Shown in pieces: positions 1 to 6,557 of a stretch of 7,817 nt of DNA; position 1 is the stretch's first letter; each line of letters starts with the position of its first letter. Source of the stretch: an uncultured bacterium (GTDB lineage: Bacteria > Bacillota > Clostridia > Lachnospirales > Lachnospiraceae). Position numbers and translations under genes: made by a program. The DNA lies in NCBI GenBank assembly GCA_937916345.1, contig CALFUE010000067.1, forward strand, positions 1 to 7,817. Reading direction: 5' to 3'. A model generated the notes under the pieces. It was not told where the DNA came from, made no database searches, and saw nothing but the letters and a program-made list of their open reading frames with translations.

Positions 1-561
1 GCAGGATACTGCATATCTCTGGTTTTAGGGCTTCTGCTTGGCTTTCTGATGAACCATTTCAGGTTTCTCCACAGAAATCTGCGCCCCATCATCATGGGCA
101 TACAGACGCTGCCCAGTATCTGCTGGGTGCCTTTCTCCATACTCTGGTTCGGACTCACCGAACAGGCCATCATATTTGTGGTGGTGATGGGATCCGCGTT
201 TTCCATGTCCATAGCTGTGGACTCGGCGGTCTCAAATGTGCCGTCCCTCTATAAAAAGGCGGCTCTCACCATGGGAGCCGGCAAAAATCAGCTGTTTTTC
301 AGAGTGATACTTCCCGCCAGTCTTCCCGAGCTCGTCAGCGGTATGAAGCAGGGGTGGTCCTTCGCCTGGAGAGCCCTCATGAGCGGCGAGGTCATGACGA
401 CCAGTATCAGCCTTGGTCAGACACTGATCACCGGAAGGAATCTGGCGGACATCAATCAGGTCATGCTGGTTATGATAGTGATCGTTCTGGTGGGGATTCT
501 CATCGACCAGCTGGTGTTCTCCAGACTGGAGCGCACCATCAGAACCAGGAGGGGTCTGTAA
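1..561 (+). CDS. ABC transporter permease, SsuC/TauC type (5' truncated by window edge)
   Basis: This is the C-terminal 186 residues of an inner-membrane permease; the frame is open from base 1, so the start lies upstream and the ATG at 49 is internal. Hydrophobic segments are visible at visible-residues about 1-20, 28-52, 55-73 and 151-174. The cytoplasmic EAA loop that docks on the ATPase is encoded at about 253-348, with the pattern AALTMGAGKNQLF followed by VILPASLPELVSG. The GA...LP..LP...G spacing and the motif AWRALMSGE are typical of the nitrate/sulfonate/taurine/aliphatic-amine importer family (BPD_transp_1 fold). The protein ends in a basic tail (ERTIRTRRGL). It would import a small organic or inorganic anion, or a thiamine-precursor-like substrate, together with an ATPase and a solute-binding protein that are not in the window. 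The substrate cannot be told from the sequence. A terminator overlaps its stop codon, so it is probably the last gene of its operon. Confidence 0.9.
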   Translation, partial: AGYCISLVLGLLLGFLMNHFRFLHRNLRPIIMGIQTLPSICWVPFSILWFGLTEQAIIFVVVMGSAFSMSIAVDSAVSNVPSLYKKAALTMGAGKNQLFFRVILPASLPELVSGMKQGWSFAWRALMSGEVMTTSISLGQTLITGRNLADINQVMLVMIVIVLVGILIDQLVFSRLERTIRTRRGL

Positions 562-581
562 ACCCGGTTTAAAGACTTTTT
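554..581 (+). terminator. Rho-independent terminator overlapping the permease stop codon
   Basis: Bases 554-563 (GTCTGTAAAC) pair with 567-576 (GTTTAAAGAC), giving nine pairs and one G/A mismatch around a 3-nt CCG loop. Five T follow at 577-581. The TAA stop (559-561) lies in the left arm. The stem is AT-rich and carries one mismatch, so termination may be partial. Its position directly behind the last permease codon and ahead of the dgt leader fits the end of a transcription unit. Confidence 0.65.
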
Positions 582-625
582 GCCTCTTATATCAAAAATT
601 TGACTTTAAAAAAGGAATTCTGACA

Positions 626-667
626 AACCTCCGTAATTCTACTTTTGTGAGAGGATTTTCGGAGGTT
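626..667 (+). promoter_or_regulatory. Leader inverted repeat that can sequester the dgt ribosome binding site
   Basis: AACCTCCG (626-633) is the perfect reverse complement of CGGAGGTT (660-667), with a 26-nt loop between them. The right arm contains GGAGG (661-665), eight bases ahead of the ATG at 674, which is the evident Shine-Dalgarno site for dgt. The left arm contains ACCTCC, the same sequence as the anti-Shine-Dalgarno end of 16S rRNA. Pairing would therefore block ribosome entry to the first gene of the operon. No T run follows the right arm, so it is not a terminator. A -35-like TTGACT sits at 600-605, but no good -10 lies 16-18 bases downstream, so the promoter and transcription start are not resolved. 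If transcription began beyond 633, the left arm would be lost and the hairpin would not form. The repeat is seen directly; its regulatory role is inferred. Confidence 0.5.
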
Positions 668-673
668 ATTTTT

Positions 674-1681
674 ATGACTATAAGAGAAGAAATGGAGCAG
701 CGGGAGAAGGAACTTCTCTCTCCTTACGCCTCATTGAGCATTGAATCAAAAGGCCGTGATGTGGATGAACCCCAGTGTGATATCAGACCTGTCTATCAAA
801 GAGACAGGGACCGCATACTTCACAGCAAGGCGTTCCGCAGGCTTAAAAATAAAACCCAGGTTTTTCTGACGCCAAAGGGAGACCATTACAGGACCAGGAT
901 GTCACACACCCTGGAGGTCTCCCAGAATGCCAGGACCATAGCCAAGGCTCTCAGGATGAACGAGGATCTGGTGGAGGCCATAGCCCTGGGCCATGATCTG
1001 GGGCATACCCCCTTCGGACACGCCGGAGAGGCGGTGCTGAACAGGCTGTGCGAGGGCGGCTTTGAGCACAATGAGCAGAGTGTCCGTGTGGTTGAGAAGC
1101 TCGAAAAGGAAGGCAGAGGGCTGAATCTGACCTGGGAGGTCAGGGACGGCATCAGAAACCACCAGATGTCCACCATGCCCGCGACGTTGGAGGGGCGCAT
1201 CGTTCGCCTTTCCGACAAGATCGCCTATATCTGCCATGACATAGATGATGCCATCAGGGCCAGGATACTGACGGAGGAGGATATTCCTATGGAATACCGC
1301 GAGGTTTTAGGGTATACCACCAGACAGCGTATGAACACCATGATCCACTCCATCGTCAAGAGCTCCATGGACAGGGACGACATATCCATGAGCGAGGACT
1401 GCTTCAATGCCATGAAGGGTCTCCGCAGCTTTATGTATGAGAATGTATACAAAAATTCCGTTGCAAAGACGGAGGAATACAAGGCAAAGCTGCTGCTGGA
1501 GAGATTGTTTGAGTATTATATGACGAACCCTGACAAGATGCCTGAGCAGTTTACACATATGATAATGGACGGCGTGAAAAAGGACAGAGTTGTCAGCGAC
1601 TATATCGCCGGGATGACAGATCAGTACGCCATCGCCAAATTCGAGGAGTTTTTTGTGCCGAAGGCATGGGAGTTGACCTGA
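674..1681 (+). CDS. dgt: dGTP triphosphohydrolase-like HD-domain protein (dGTPase)
   Basis: A 335-residue protein of the deoxyguanosinetriphosphate triphosphohydrolase-like family, which splits dNTPs to deoxynucleoside and triphosphate and so trims the dNTP pool. The HD metal-site signature is complete: H78 in RMSHTLEVSQ, H107-D108 in ALGHDLGHTPFGHAG, and D181 in RLSDKIAYICHDIDD. The conserved segment SKAFRRLKNKTQVF (51-64) precedes the domain, and the length matches the shorter Gram-positive branch of the family. I chose the ATG at 674 because GGAGG sits 8 bases ahead of it; an in-frame GTG at 647 would add nine residues but has no ribosome binding site and lies in the leader hairpin loop. 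The gene ends 1 nt before dnaG, which fits a role in nucleotide supply for replication. True substrate preference (dGTP or other dNTPs) cannot be read from the sequence. Confidence 0.93.
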   Translation: MTIREEMEQREKELLSPYASLSIESKGRDVDEPQCDIRPVYQRDRDRILHSKAFRRLKNKTQVFLTPKGDHYRTRMSHTLEVSQNARTIAKALRMNEDLVEAIALGHDLGHTPFGHAGEAVLNRLCEGGFEHNEQSVRVVEKLEKEGRGLNLTWEVRDGIRNHQMSTMPATLEGRIVRLSDKIAYICHDIDDAIRARILTEEDIPMEYREVLGYTTRQRMNTMIHSIVKSSMDRDDISMSEDCFNAMKGLRSFMYENVYKNSVAKTEEYKAKLLLERLFEYYMTNPDKMPEQFTHMIMDGVKKDRVVSDYIAGMTDQYAIAKFEEFFVPKAWELT

Positions 1682-1682
1682 T

Positions 1683-3500
1683 ATGCCTTTTTACGCTGAT
1701 TCAGATAAAGAAGAGATCAGGAGCAGGGTTGACATCGCGGATGTGGTAGGGGAGTGCGTTCACTTAAAGAAGAACGGTTCGAATTATGTCGGGCTGTGCC
1801 CGTTCCACAGTGAGAAGACGCCATCCTTTTCCGTAGCTCCCGCAAAGGGGATGTTCTACTGCTTCGGCTGCCACGAGGGCGGAGATGTCTTCGCCTTTGT
1901 CCAGAAATATTACAATTATTCCTTCACGGAGGCAATGGAATACCTGGCTGACCGTGCGGGGATAAAGCTGGCGGCGGGAGCCGGTTCGCCGGACAGCGGA
2001 AGGTTCAGGGAAAAGCGGGACGCGCTGATAGAGATAAACACAGAGGCAGCCAGGTTTTTCCACGACAGAATGAAGAATACTCCCGAAGGGCAGAAGGCCT
2101 TCGATTATTTCAGGGGCAGGGGATTGAAGGAGGAGACCATAGTGCGCTTCGGCCTGGGCTTCTCTCCCGCAGGCCACAACGAGCTTTTTCGATACCTCAG
2201 GGAAAAGGGATACGCCGACGATCTGATACTGGAGAGCGGACTGGCAGTGCATTACGACAGCGGCACTACATCTGACAAATTCAGGAACAGAGCAATGTTT
2301 CCCATATTCGACATGAGGGGAAGGGTCATAGGCTTCGGCGGCCGCGTCATGGGGGAGGGGGAGCCCAAATACCTCAATTCTCCGGACACGCCGGTGTTTA
2401 TAAAGAGGGAGAATCTCTACGCCTACAATATAGCGAAGAAGTCCAGGTCGAGACGGCTCATCCTGTGTGAGGGCTACATGGATGTCATAAGCCTTCATCA
2501 GGCAGGCTTTGACTACGCGGTGGCATCACTGGGGACTTCGCTGACTTCGGGTCATGTGTCGCTGATAAAGAGGCTGGGAGTGGATGTGTATGTCTGCTAC
2601 GACTCGGACAAGGCGGGGACAAACGCAGCCGCAAAGGCCATCGGACTCTTCGGCGAAGCGGGGGTACGCACAAAGGTGATACATATGGATCCTGCCAAGG
2701 ATCCGGATGAATATATAAAAAGCTTCGGCGCCGACAGTTTTCAGGAGAGGATCATGACGGCGGAAAATTCCTTCCTCTTCCTCATGGGGGTAAAGAGCAG
2801 GGATTACGATATGTCGGATCCCACTGAAAAGACCGCGTTTTACGGGATGCTGGCTGAAGAAATATACAAAGCCGGCGGAGCGCTGGGGTGGAAGAGCTAT
2901 ACTGAAGCTGTCTGCAAGAAATTTAATATAGATATAAAAGCTATGGAACAGGCGGTTTCGGAGGCTTATAGAAAGATGCCTGTCGTTACCGCTGATACCC
3001 GGATGGAAGAGTTTACGGGAGGAGAGCCTGAGGCTCTTGCGGACAGGAGGACTGCCCGCGCAAAGGTCAGGGGAAAGAAAGAGGAAAGTATATTTTTGCC
3101 CCAGAAAAAGCTTCTGTCGTGGTTGGCGGAAGAGCCCGGACTTTACAGTTGTATAAAGGGAGTGATCACCACCGGGGATTTCACCGGAGATGCGTATGTG
3201 ACGATGGCGGGACTTCTCTTCAATGCGATAGAGTCGGGAAATGTGTCCGTGCCGGCCGTCGTTGAACAGCTGCCCGGGGAATACAAGGCGGCAGCCGCAG
3301 AATGTTTTTCCACGGTTTTGGAGGATGCCTACAAATCCGACAAGGGCAAGGCGATGACAGATCTTATAGTAAGGATAAAGGAGATACACATAAAGGATCT
3401 GGAGGAAAACTCGGACATTGGCGATATGAGCGTGCAGCAGAGACTGATGGTTATGAGGAGTGAACTTCAAAAATTCAAACAGAAAGGGATCAGGTTCTGA
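1683..3500 (+). CDS. dnaG: DNA primase
   Basis: A 605-residue primase that makes the short RNA primers for lagging-strand synthesis together with DnaB helicase; the length is normal for the family. The N-terminal CHC2 zinc-binding domain has its ligands at C39, H42, C60 and C63 (CPFHSEKTPSFS, then FYCFGCHEGGD). The catalytic core follows, with RNRAMFPIFDMRGRVIGFGG at 201-220 and a TOPRIM fold carrying the conserved E263 of EGYMD (263-267), YDSDKAG with D307 and D309, and DPDEYI at 340-345. After a charged linker at about 435-470, the C-terminal 135 or so residues form a helical region where the DnaB-binding domain is expected. The ATG at 1683 lies 1 nt behind the dgt stop, with a GGGAG site inside the dgt end (1668-1672). 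All active-site motifs are intact. Confidence 0.97.
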   Translation: MPFYADSDKEEIRSRVDIADVVGECVHLKKNGSNYVGLCPFHSEKTPSFSVAPAKGMFYCFGCHEGGDVFAFVQKYYNYSFTEAMEYLADRAGIKLAAGAGSPDSGRFREKRDALIEINTEAARFFHDRMKNTPEGQKAFDYFRGRGLKEETIVRFGLGFSPAGHNELFRYLREKGYADDLILESGLAVHYDSGTTSDKFRNRAMFPIFDMRGRVIGFGGRVMGEGEPKYLNSPDTPVFIKRENLYAYNIAKKSRSRRLILCEGYMDVISLHQAGFDYAVASLGTSLTSGHVSLIKRLGVDVYVCYDSDKAGTNAAAKAIGLFGEAGVRTKVIHMDPAKDPDEYIKSFGADSFQERIMTAENSFLFLMGVKSRDYDMSDPTEKTAFYGMLAEEIYKAGGALGWKSYTEAVCKKFNIDIKAMEQAVSEAYRKMPVVTADTRMEEFTGGEPEALADRRTARAKVRGKKEESIFLPQKKLLSWLAEEPGLYSCIKGVITTGDFTGDAYVTMAGLLFNAIESGNVSVPAVVEQLPGEYKAAAAECFSTVLEDAYKSDKGKAMTDLIVRIKEIHIKDLEENSDIGDMSVQQRLMVMRSELQKFKQKGIRF

Positions 3501-3503
3501 GAG

Positions 3504-5033
3504 ATGGCAGAAAAACAGGAAAAAAAGACTGAAGAGAAGACAGAAGAAAAGACCGCGGCAAAGAGAACGACCGGGAAGAAGACAACGGCAAAGACTGAAG
3601 AAAAGAAGACGACAGAAAAGAAGACGACAGAAAAGGAGACGACAGAAAAGAAGACTGCTGAAAAAAAGACTGCTGAAAAAAAGACCCCGGAAAAGAAGAC
3701 CGTGGAGAAGAAGGCTGCGGAAAAGAATACGGCTGAAAAGAATACGGCTGAAAAGAAGCCGGCCGAAAAAAAGTCTTCGGAAAAGAAGGCTTCAGAAAAG
3801 AAAACATCGGAGAGAAAGTCCTCGTCAGAGAAGGCATCCTTAAAGGATGAAAAGTCTGCTGAGGGTGAGAATGAAATTGCAGAGAGCAGGGAAGAGGCCC
3901 AGAGAAAGGCTGCGGAGACAAAGGCCCGGTATCAGGCCATCCTGGCACAGCTCACCAAGCTTGCGGAGAGCAGGAAGAACACTCTTGATTACAATGAGAT
4001 CATCGAAAAGTTCAAGGACTTAAACCCCAGCAGTAATCAGATCGACGCCATTCTGGATTTCTTCCAGAATCACGATATCGATGTGCTACGTATCTCCGAG
4101 GAGAATGAGTACGACGAGATACTGCTTGAGCAGGAGGATATCGATATATCCGAAGAGGAGGAGATAGATCTGGAGCATATCGATCTCTCGGCTCCCGAGG
4201 GCATTTCCGTGGACGATCCCGTCAGGATGTATCTGAAAGAGATTGGAAAGGTCTCTCTGCTCACGGCGGACGAGGAGATAGAGCTTGCGAAGCGCATGGA
4301 AGAAGGTGATGTGGAGGCAAAGAAAAAGCTGGCCGAAGCAAACCTGCGTCTGGTGGTCTCCATCGCAAAGAGATATGTGGGGAGGGGCATGCTCTTTCTC
4401 GATCTGATACAGGAGGGTAATCTCGGACTGATAAAGGCCGTCGAGAAATTCGACTACAGAAAAGGATATAAATTTTCAACCTATGCCACCTGGTGGATCA
4501 GGCAGGCTATAACAAGAGCCATCGCCGATCAGGCCAGGACCATACGTATACCGGTGCACATGGTTGAGACCATAAACAAGCTGATCAGGGTTTCGCGTCA
4601 GCTGCTTCAGGAGCTGGGAAGAGAGCCTACGCCCAATGAGATCGCGGAAGAGATGGGCATAGACGAGCAAAGAGTCCGCGACATACTAAAGATATCCCAG
4701 GAACCCGTTTCGCTGGAAACTCCCATCGGCGAGGAGGAGGATTCTCATTTGGGAGACTTCATTCAGGATGACAATGTGCCTGTGCCTGCCGACGCCGCAG
4801 CTTTCGCGCTGCTGAGGGAACAGCTGCAGGAGGTACTCTCCACCCTTACAGAAAGGGAACAGAGAGTGCTGATACTCAGATTCGGGCTGGAGGATGGCAG
4901 ACAGAGAACGCTCGAAGAGGTAGGCCGCGATTTCAATGTCACCAGGGAGCGCATCAGGCAGATCGAGGCTAAGGCGCTGAGAAAGCTGCGTCATCCCTCG
5001 CGCTCACGTAAGCTGAAGGATTATCTGGAATGA
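3504..5033 (+). CDS. rpoD: Primary RNA polymerase sigma factor (sigma-70/SigA) with long Lys/Glu-rich N-terminal extension
   Basis: A 509-residue group 1 sigma factor that directs RNA polymerase to housekeeping promoters. Domains in order: a low-complexity Lys/Glu/Thr/Ala extension (about 1-120), region 1.1 (about 143-195), an acidic stretch (198-228), region 1.2 (DPVRMYLKEIGKVSLLTADE, 238-257), region 2 from NLRLVVSIAKRYVGRG (280-295) through the -10 recognition helix YKFSTYATWWIRQAITRAI (322-340), region 3 (about 354-430), and region 4 with the -35 helix-turn-helix TLEEVGRDFNVTRERIRQIE (469-488). All core motifs look intact. Bacillus SigA has about 370 residues, so most of the extra length is the N-terminal extension. 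The start at 3504 is the only Met before residue 242, and region 1.1 needs it. It begins 3 nt after dnaG; the ribosome binding site (CAGG, 3491-3494) is weak, which suggests coupling to dnaG translation. Confidence 0.97.
   Translation: MAEKQEKKTEEKTEEKTAAKRTTGKKTTAKTEEKKTTEKKTTEKETTEKKTAEKKTAEKKTPEKKTVEKKAAEKNTAEKNTAEKKPAEKKSSEKKASEKKTSERKSSSEKASLKDEKSAEGENEIAESREEAQRKAAETKARYQAILAQLTKLAESRKNTLDYNEIIEKFKDLNPSSNQIDAILDFFQNHDIDVLRISEENEYDEILLEQEDIDISEEEEIDLEHIDLSAPEGISVDDPVRMYLKEIGKVSLLTADEEIELAKRMEEGDVEAKKKLAEANLRLVVSIAKRYVGRGMLFLDLIQEGNLGLIKAVEKFDYRKGYKFSTYATWWIRQAITRAIADQARTIRIPVHMVETINKLIRVSRQLLQELGREPTPNEIAEEMGIDEQRVRDILKISQEPVSLETPIGEEEDSHLGDFIQDDNVPVPADAAAFALLREQLQEVLSTLTEREQRVLILRFGLEDGRQRTLEEVGRDFNVTRERIRQIEAKALRKLRHPSRSRKLKDYLE
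3600..3824 (+). repeat. 15 tandem 15-bp units coding pentapeptides of EKKTA type in rpoD
   Basis: Residues 33-107 of RpoD read as 15 consecutive pentapeptides of pattern E-[KR]-[KNE]-[TAPS]-[TAPVS]: EKKTT twice, EKETT, EKKTA twice, EKKTP, EKKTV, EKKAA, EKNTA twice, EKKPA, EKKSS, EKKAS, EKKTS, ERKSS. In DNA the unit is close to GAAAAGAAGACGACA. Neighbouring units are often the most alike (for example GAAAAGAATACGGCT occurs twice in a row), as expected from local duplication by slippage or unequal crossing-over. Later units have drifted from T/A to S codons, so the array is not recent throughout. The + strand is strongly purine-rich here. A less regular Lys/Glu-rich flank extends on both sides (about 3510-3857). 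Confidence 0.9.
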
Positions 5034-5034
5034 G

Positions 5035-5754
5035 ATGAGCCTGAGACTGACAGGATTAAAAAATGCGTGCCTTAAGGCGATAGAAGATCTGGGAAGAGAG
5101 AGAACTACCATCGCCGATGTGGGCTGTGACCACGGTTTTCTGGGGATCGATATCCTGAAGGAACAAAAAAGCTCACTCGTGAATGTCATCGCGTCTGATC
5201 TGCGTACCGGTCCTCTTTCCGCTGCCGCGGAAAATGTCCGGAGTGCAGGGCTGGAGGAACGCATAGAAATGAGACTCTGTGACGGATTGAGCGGCTACAG
5301 GCCCGGGGAGGCAGACATTATAGTGATAAGCGGAATGGGCGCGCAGCAGATCGCGTCAATTCTCGACGAGGGACAAAAAGTCGTGGCAAAAGCTTCCTTT
5401 CTTGTCCTCTCGCCCCACTCGAAGCCTGAATATATGAGGTATTACGGCAGAGTGAGGGGGCTTCGGCAGACTGACGAGAGAGTCATCTGTGAGGAGCCGG
5501 GCTATTACCATATCATGACATTTTCCGTGGATGACTTTAAGGCAGAGGGCAAAGTGACTGAACCGAGGGTCTTTGCCTACAGTGATACGGAGCTGTTTGG
5601 AAAGAAACCGGACGCGTCCGAGCTGGAGCGAAAAAAGGCGCAGATCGCCAGGGCTCTTGATCAGCTGAAAAGTACGGGCGGCGCCGGAAATGATGCGCGC
5701 ATCCGGGAACTGGAGTTTTTATTGCAAAAGACGATTGAACACATGGAGCATTAG
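5035..5754 (+). CDS. trmK: tRNA (adenine22-N1)-methyltransferase
   Basis: A 239-residue class I S-adenosylmethionine-dependent methyltransferase matching the TrmK (Bacillus YqfN) family, which methylates N1 of A22 in the tRNA D-loop. The SAM-binding motif I is IADVGCDHGFLGIDIL (26-41), followed by the acidic ribose-contact residue D55 in ASDLRTGPLSAAAENV. The family motif IVISGMGAQQIASIL (96-110) follows, then FLVLSPHSKPEYMRYY (122-137). The C-terminal part (about 195-239) is charged and helical, as in the family, where it forms a coiled-coil-like domain. Length is normal. The ATG lies 1 nt after the rpoD stop, with only a distant AAGGA (5016-5020), so translation is probably coupled. In Bacillus the same gene lies near sigA and next to the Nif3-like gene, which supports the call. 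Confidence 0.92.
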   Translation: MSLRLTGLKNACLKAIEDLGRERTTIADVGCDHGFLGIDILKEQKSSLVNVIASDLRTGPLSAAAENVRSAGLEERIEMRLCDGLSGYRPGEADIIVISGMGAQQIASILDEGQKVVAKASFLVLSPHSKPEYMRYYGRVRGLRQTDERVICEEPGYYHIMTFSVDDFKAEGKVTEPRVFAYSDTELFGKKPDASELERKKAQIARALDQLKSTGGAGNDARIRELEFLLQKTIEHMEH

Positions 5755-6537
5755 ATGAAACCGATTGTAAAAGAGATATTTGAAAAGATAGATGATTACG
5801 CCCCGTTTTTTATAGCGGAGGATTGGGATAATTCCGGGCTTTTGGTTGGGAATAAGGAGAGTGCCGTAGAAAGGATCTTAGTTGCGCTGGACCTGGATGA
5901 GGAGGTTTTGAGTCTTGCGGTGAAGGATCATATTGATCTCATCGTCACACATCACCCGGTGATATTTCACAGCATCAAATCAGTGACGGGCTCCGATTTT
6001 ATCGGCAGGAGGCTGATGACACTGATAAAAAATGATATTTCGGTAATTTCTGCCCATACGAATTACGATATCGCCATAATGGGCCGGATAGCCGCCTCAA
6101 AGCTGGCGCTGAAAAATGTCTCGCCCCTGGAGGTGACGGGGGAGATCGATGGAGAGCCTGCAGGCATAGGCGTGGTGGGAGATGTGGAGCCCACGGAGCT
6201 GAAAACCGTGACTTTTTCCACAAAGATAGGTTTTGACCTGGATGCGGTTCGTGTCTACGGCTCTGACAGAAAGGTGAGAAAGATCGCCATCTGTCCGGGC
6301 AGCGGCGGAGGAAATGTGGAGCGCGCCGTCAAAGCCGGCGCGGATGTCTATATCACGGGAGATGTGAGCCACCACACCGGAATCGACGCCGTAGCTTCGG
6401 GTATGGCTGTGATAGATGCCGGACACGCGGGTCTTGAGCATGTATTTGTGCCGGATATGGCGGCGATGCTTCGGCTCTCTTTCCCGGCTGTATATGTGGA
6501 CACTCTTGAGAAGATAAGCCCCTTTGAGACAGTATGA
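5755..6537 (+). CDS. Nif3-like dinuclear metal centre protein (YqfO/YbgI family)
   Basis: A 260-residue protein of the Nif3/DUF34 family, often labelled GTP cyclohydrolase 1 type 2 in databases; the cellular role of the family is not settled. The expected two-metal ligands are present: H66 and H67 in VTHHPVIFHSIKS, D105 in SAHTNYDIA, and H224 and E228 in DAGHAGLEHVF. The conserved ITGDVSHHTG (200-209) lies just before the last pair. Length is that of the short form (E. coli YbgI type), so it lacks the PII-like insertion of Bacillus YqfO. It starts directly after the trmK TAG with no spacer; its ribosome binding site TGGAG (5744-5748) lies inside the end of trmK, six bases from the ATG. Members usually form toroidal hexamers. 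The family call is secure; the reaction is not. Confidence 0.93.
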   Translation: MKPIVKEIFEKIDDYAPFFIAEDWDNSGLLVGNKESAVERILVALDLDEEVLSLAVKDHIDLIVTHHPVIFHSIKSVTGSDFIGRRLMTLIKNDISVISAHTNYDIAIMGRIAASKLALKNVSPLEVTGEIDGEPAGIGVVGDVEPTELKTVTFSTKIGFDLDAVRVYGSDRKVRKIAICPGSGGGNVERAVKAGADVYITGDVSHHTGIDAVASGMAVIDAGHAGLEHVFVPDMAAMLRLSFPAVYVDTLEKISPFETV

Positions 6538-6557
6538 TCAAATTTCGAGGATAGGTT

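Noticed and set aside
600..623. Seven-codon TTG mini-reading frame in the leader, possible leader peptide
   Set aside because: No Shine-Dalgarno sequence ahead of the TTG and no codon pattern suggesting attenuation; it stops before the left arm of the inverted repeat.
647..673. Upstream GTG start for dgt adding nine residues
   Set aside because: No ribosome binding site precedes it, whereas GGAGG is ideally spaced for the ATG at 674; the added residues would be translated from the Shine-Dalgarno region itself.
704..718. Perfect 6-bp inverted repeat GAGAAG/CTTCTC with 3-nt loop early in dgt
   Set aside because: It lies within coding sequence, has no T run after it, and is short enough to arise from ordinary Glu-Lys-Glu-Leu-Leu codons.
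1764..2498. Antisense open frame of 244 residues across the dnaG 5' half
   Set aside because: It lies opposite the conserved zinc-finger and core codons of dnaG and has no recognisable protein motif.
2687..2704. Two GGATCC palindromes close together in dnaG
   Set aside because: Explained by the conserved Asp-Pro-Ala-Lys-Asp-Pro codons of the primase; no sign of a regulatory site.
3365..3370. TATAGT as a -10 box of an internal rpoD promoter in the dnaG end
   Set aside because: No -35-like hexamer at 16-18 bases; the nearby ATGACA is only 5 bases away.
2526..3470. Antisense open frame of 314 residues across the dnaG 3' half
   Set aside because: It begins at a TTG with no ribosome binding site, shows no recognisable domain, and lies wholly opposite an intact primase gene.
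3460..3843. 127-residue + strand reading frame, very rich in Arg and Lys, overlapping the start of rpoD
   Set aside because: It is the other-frame reading of the GAAAAGAAG-type repeats in rpoD; it has no ribosome binding site, and the rpoD frame is certain from its conserved domains.
3490..3948. 152-residue antisense frame rich in Ser, Phe, Pro and Leu
   Set aside because: It is the reverse complement of the Lys/Glu repeat (CTTCTTTTC-like units read as Ser/Phe); open only because the repeat lacks stops on that strand.
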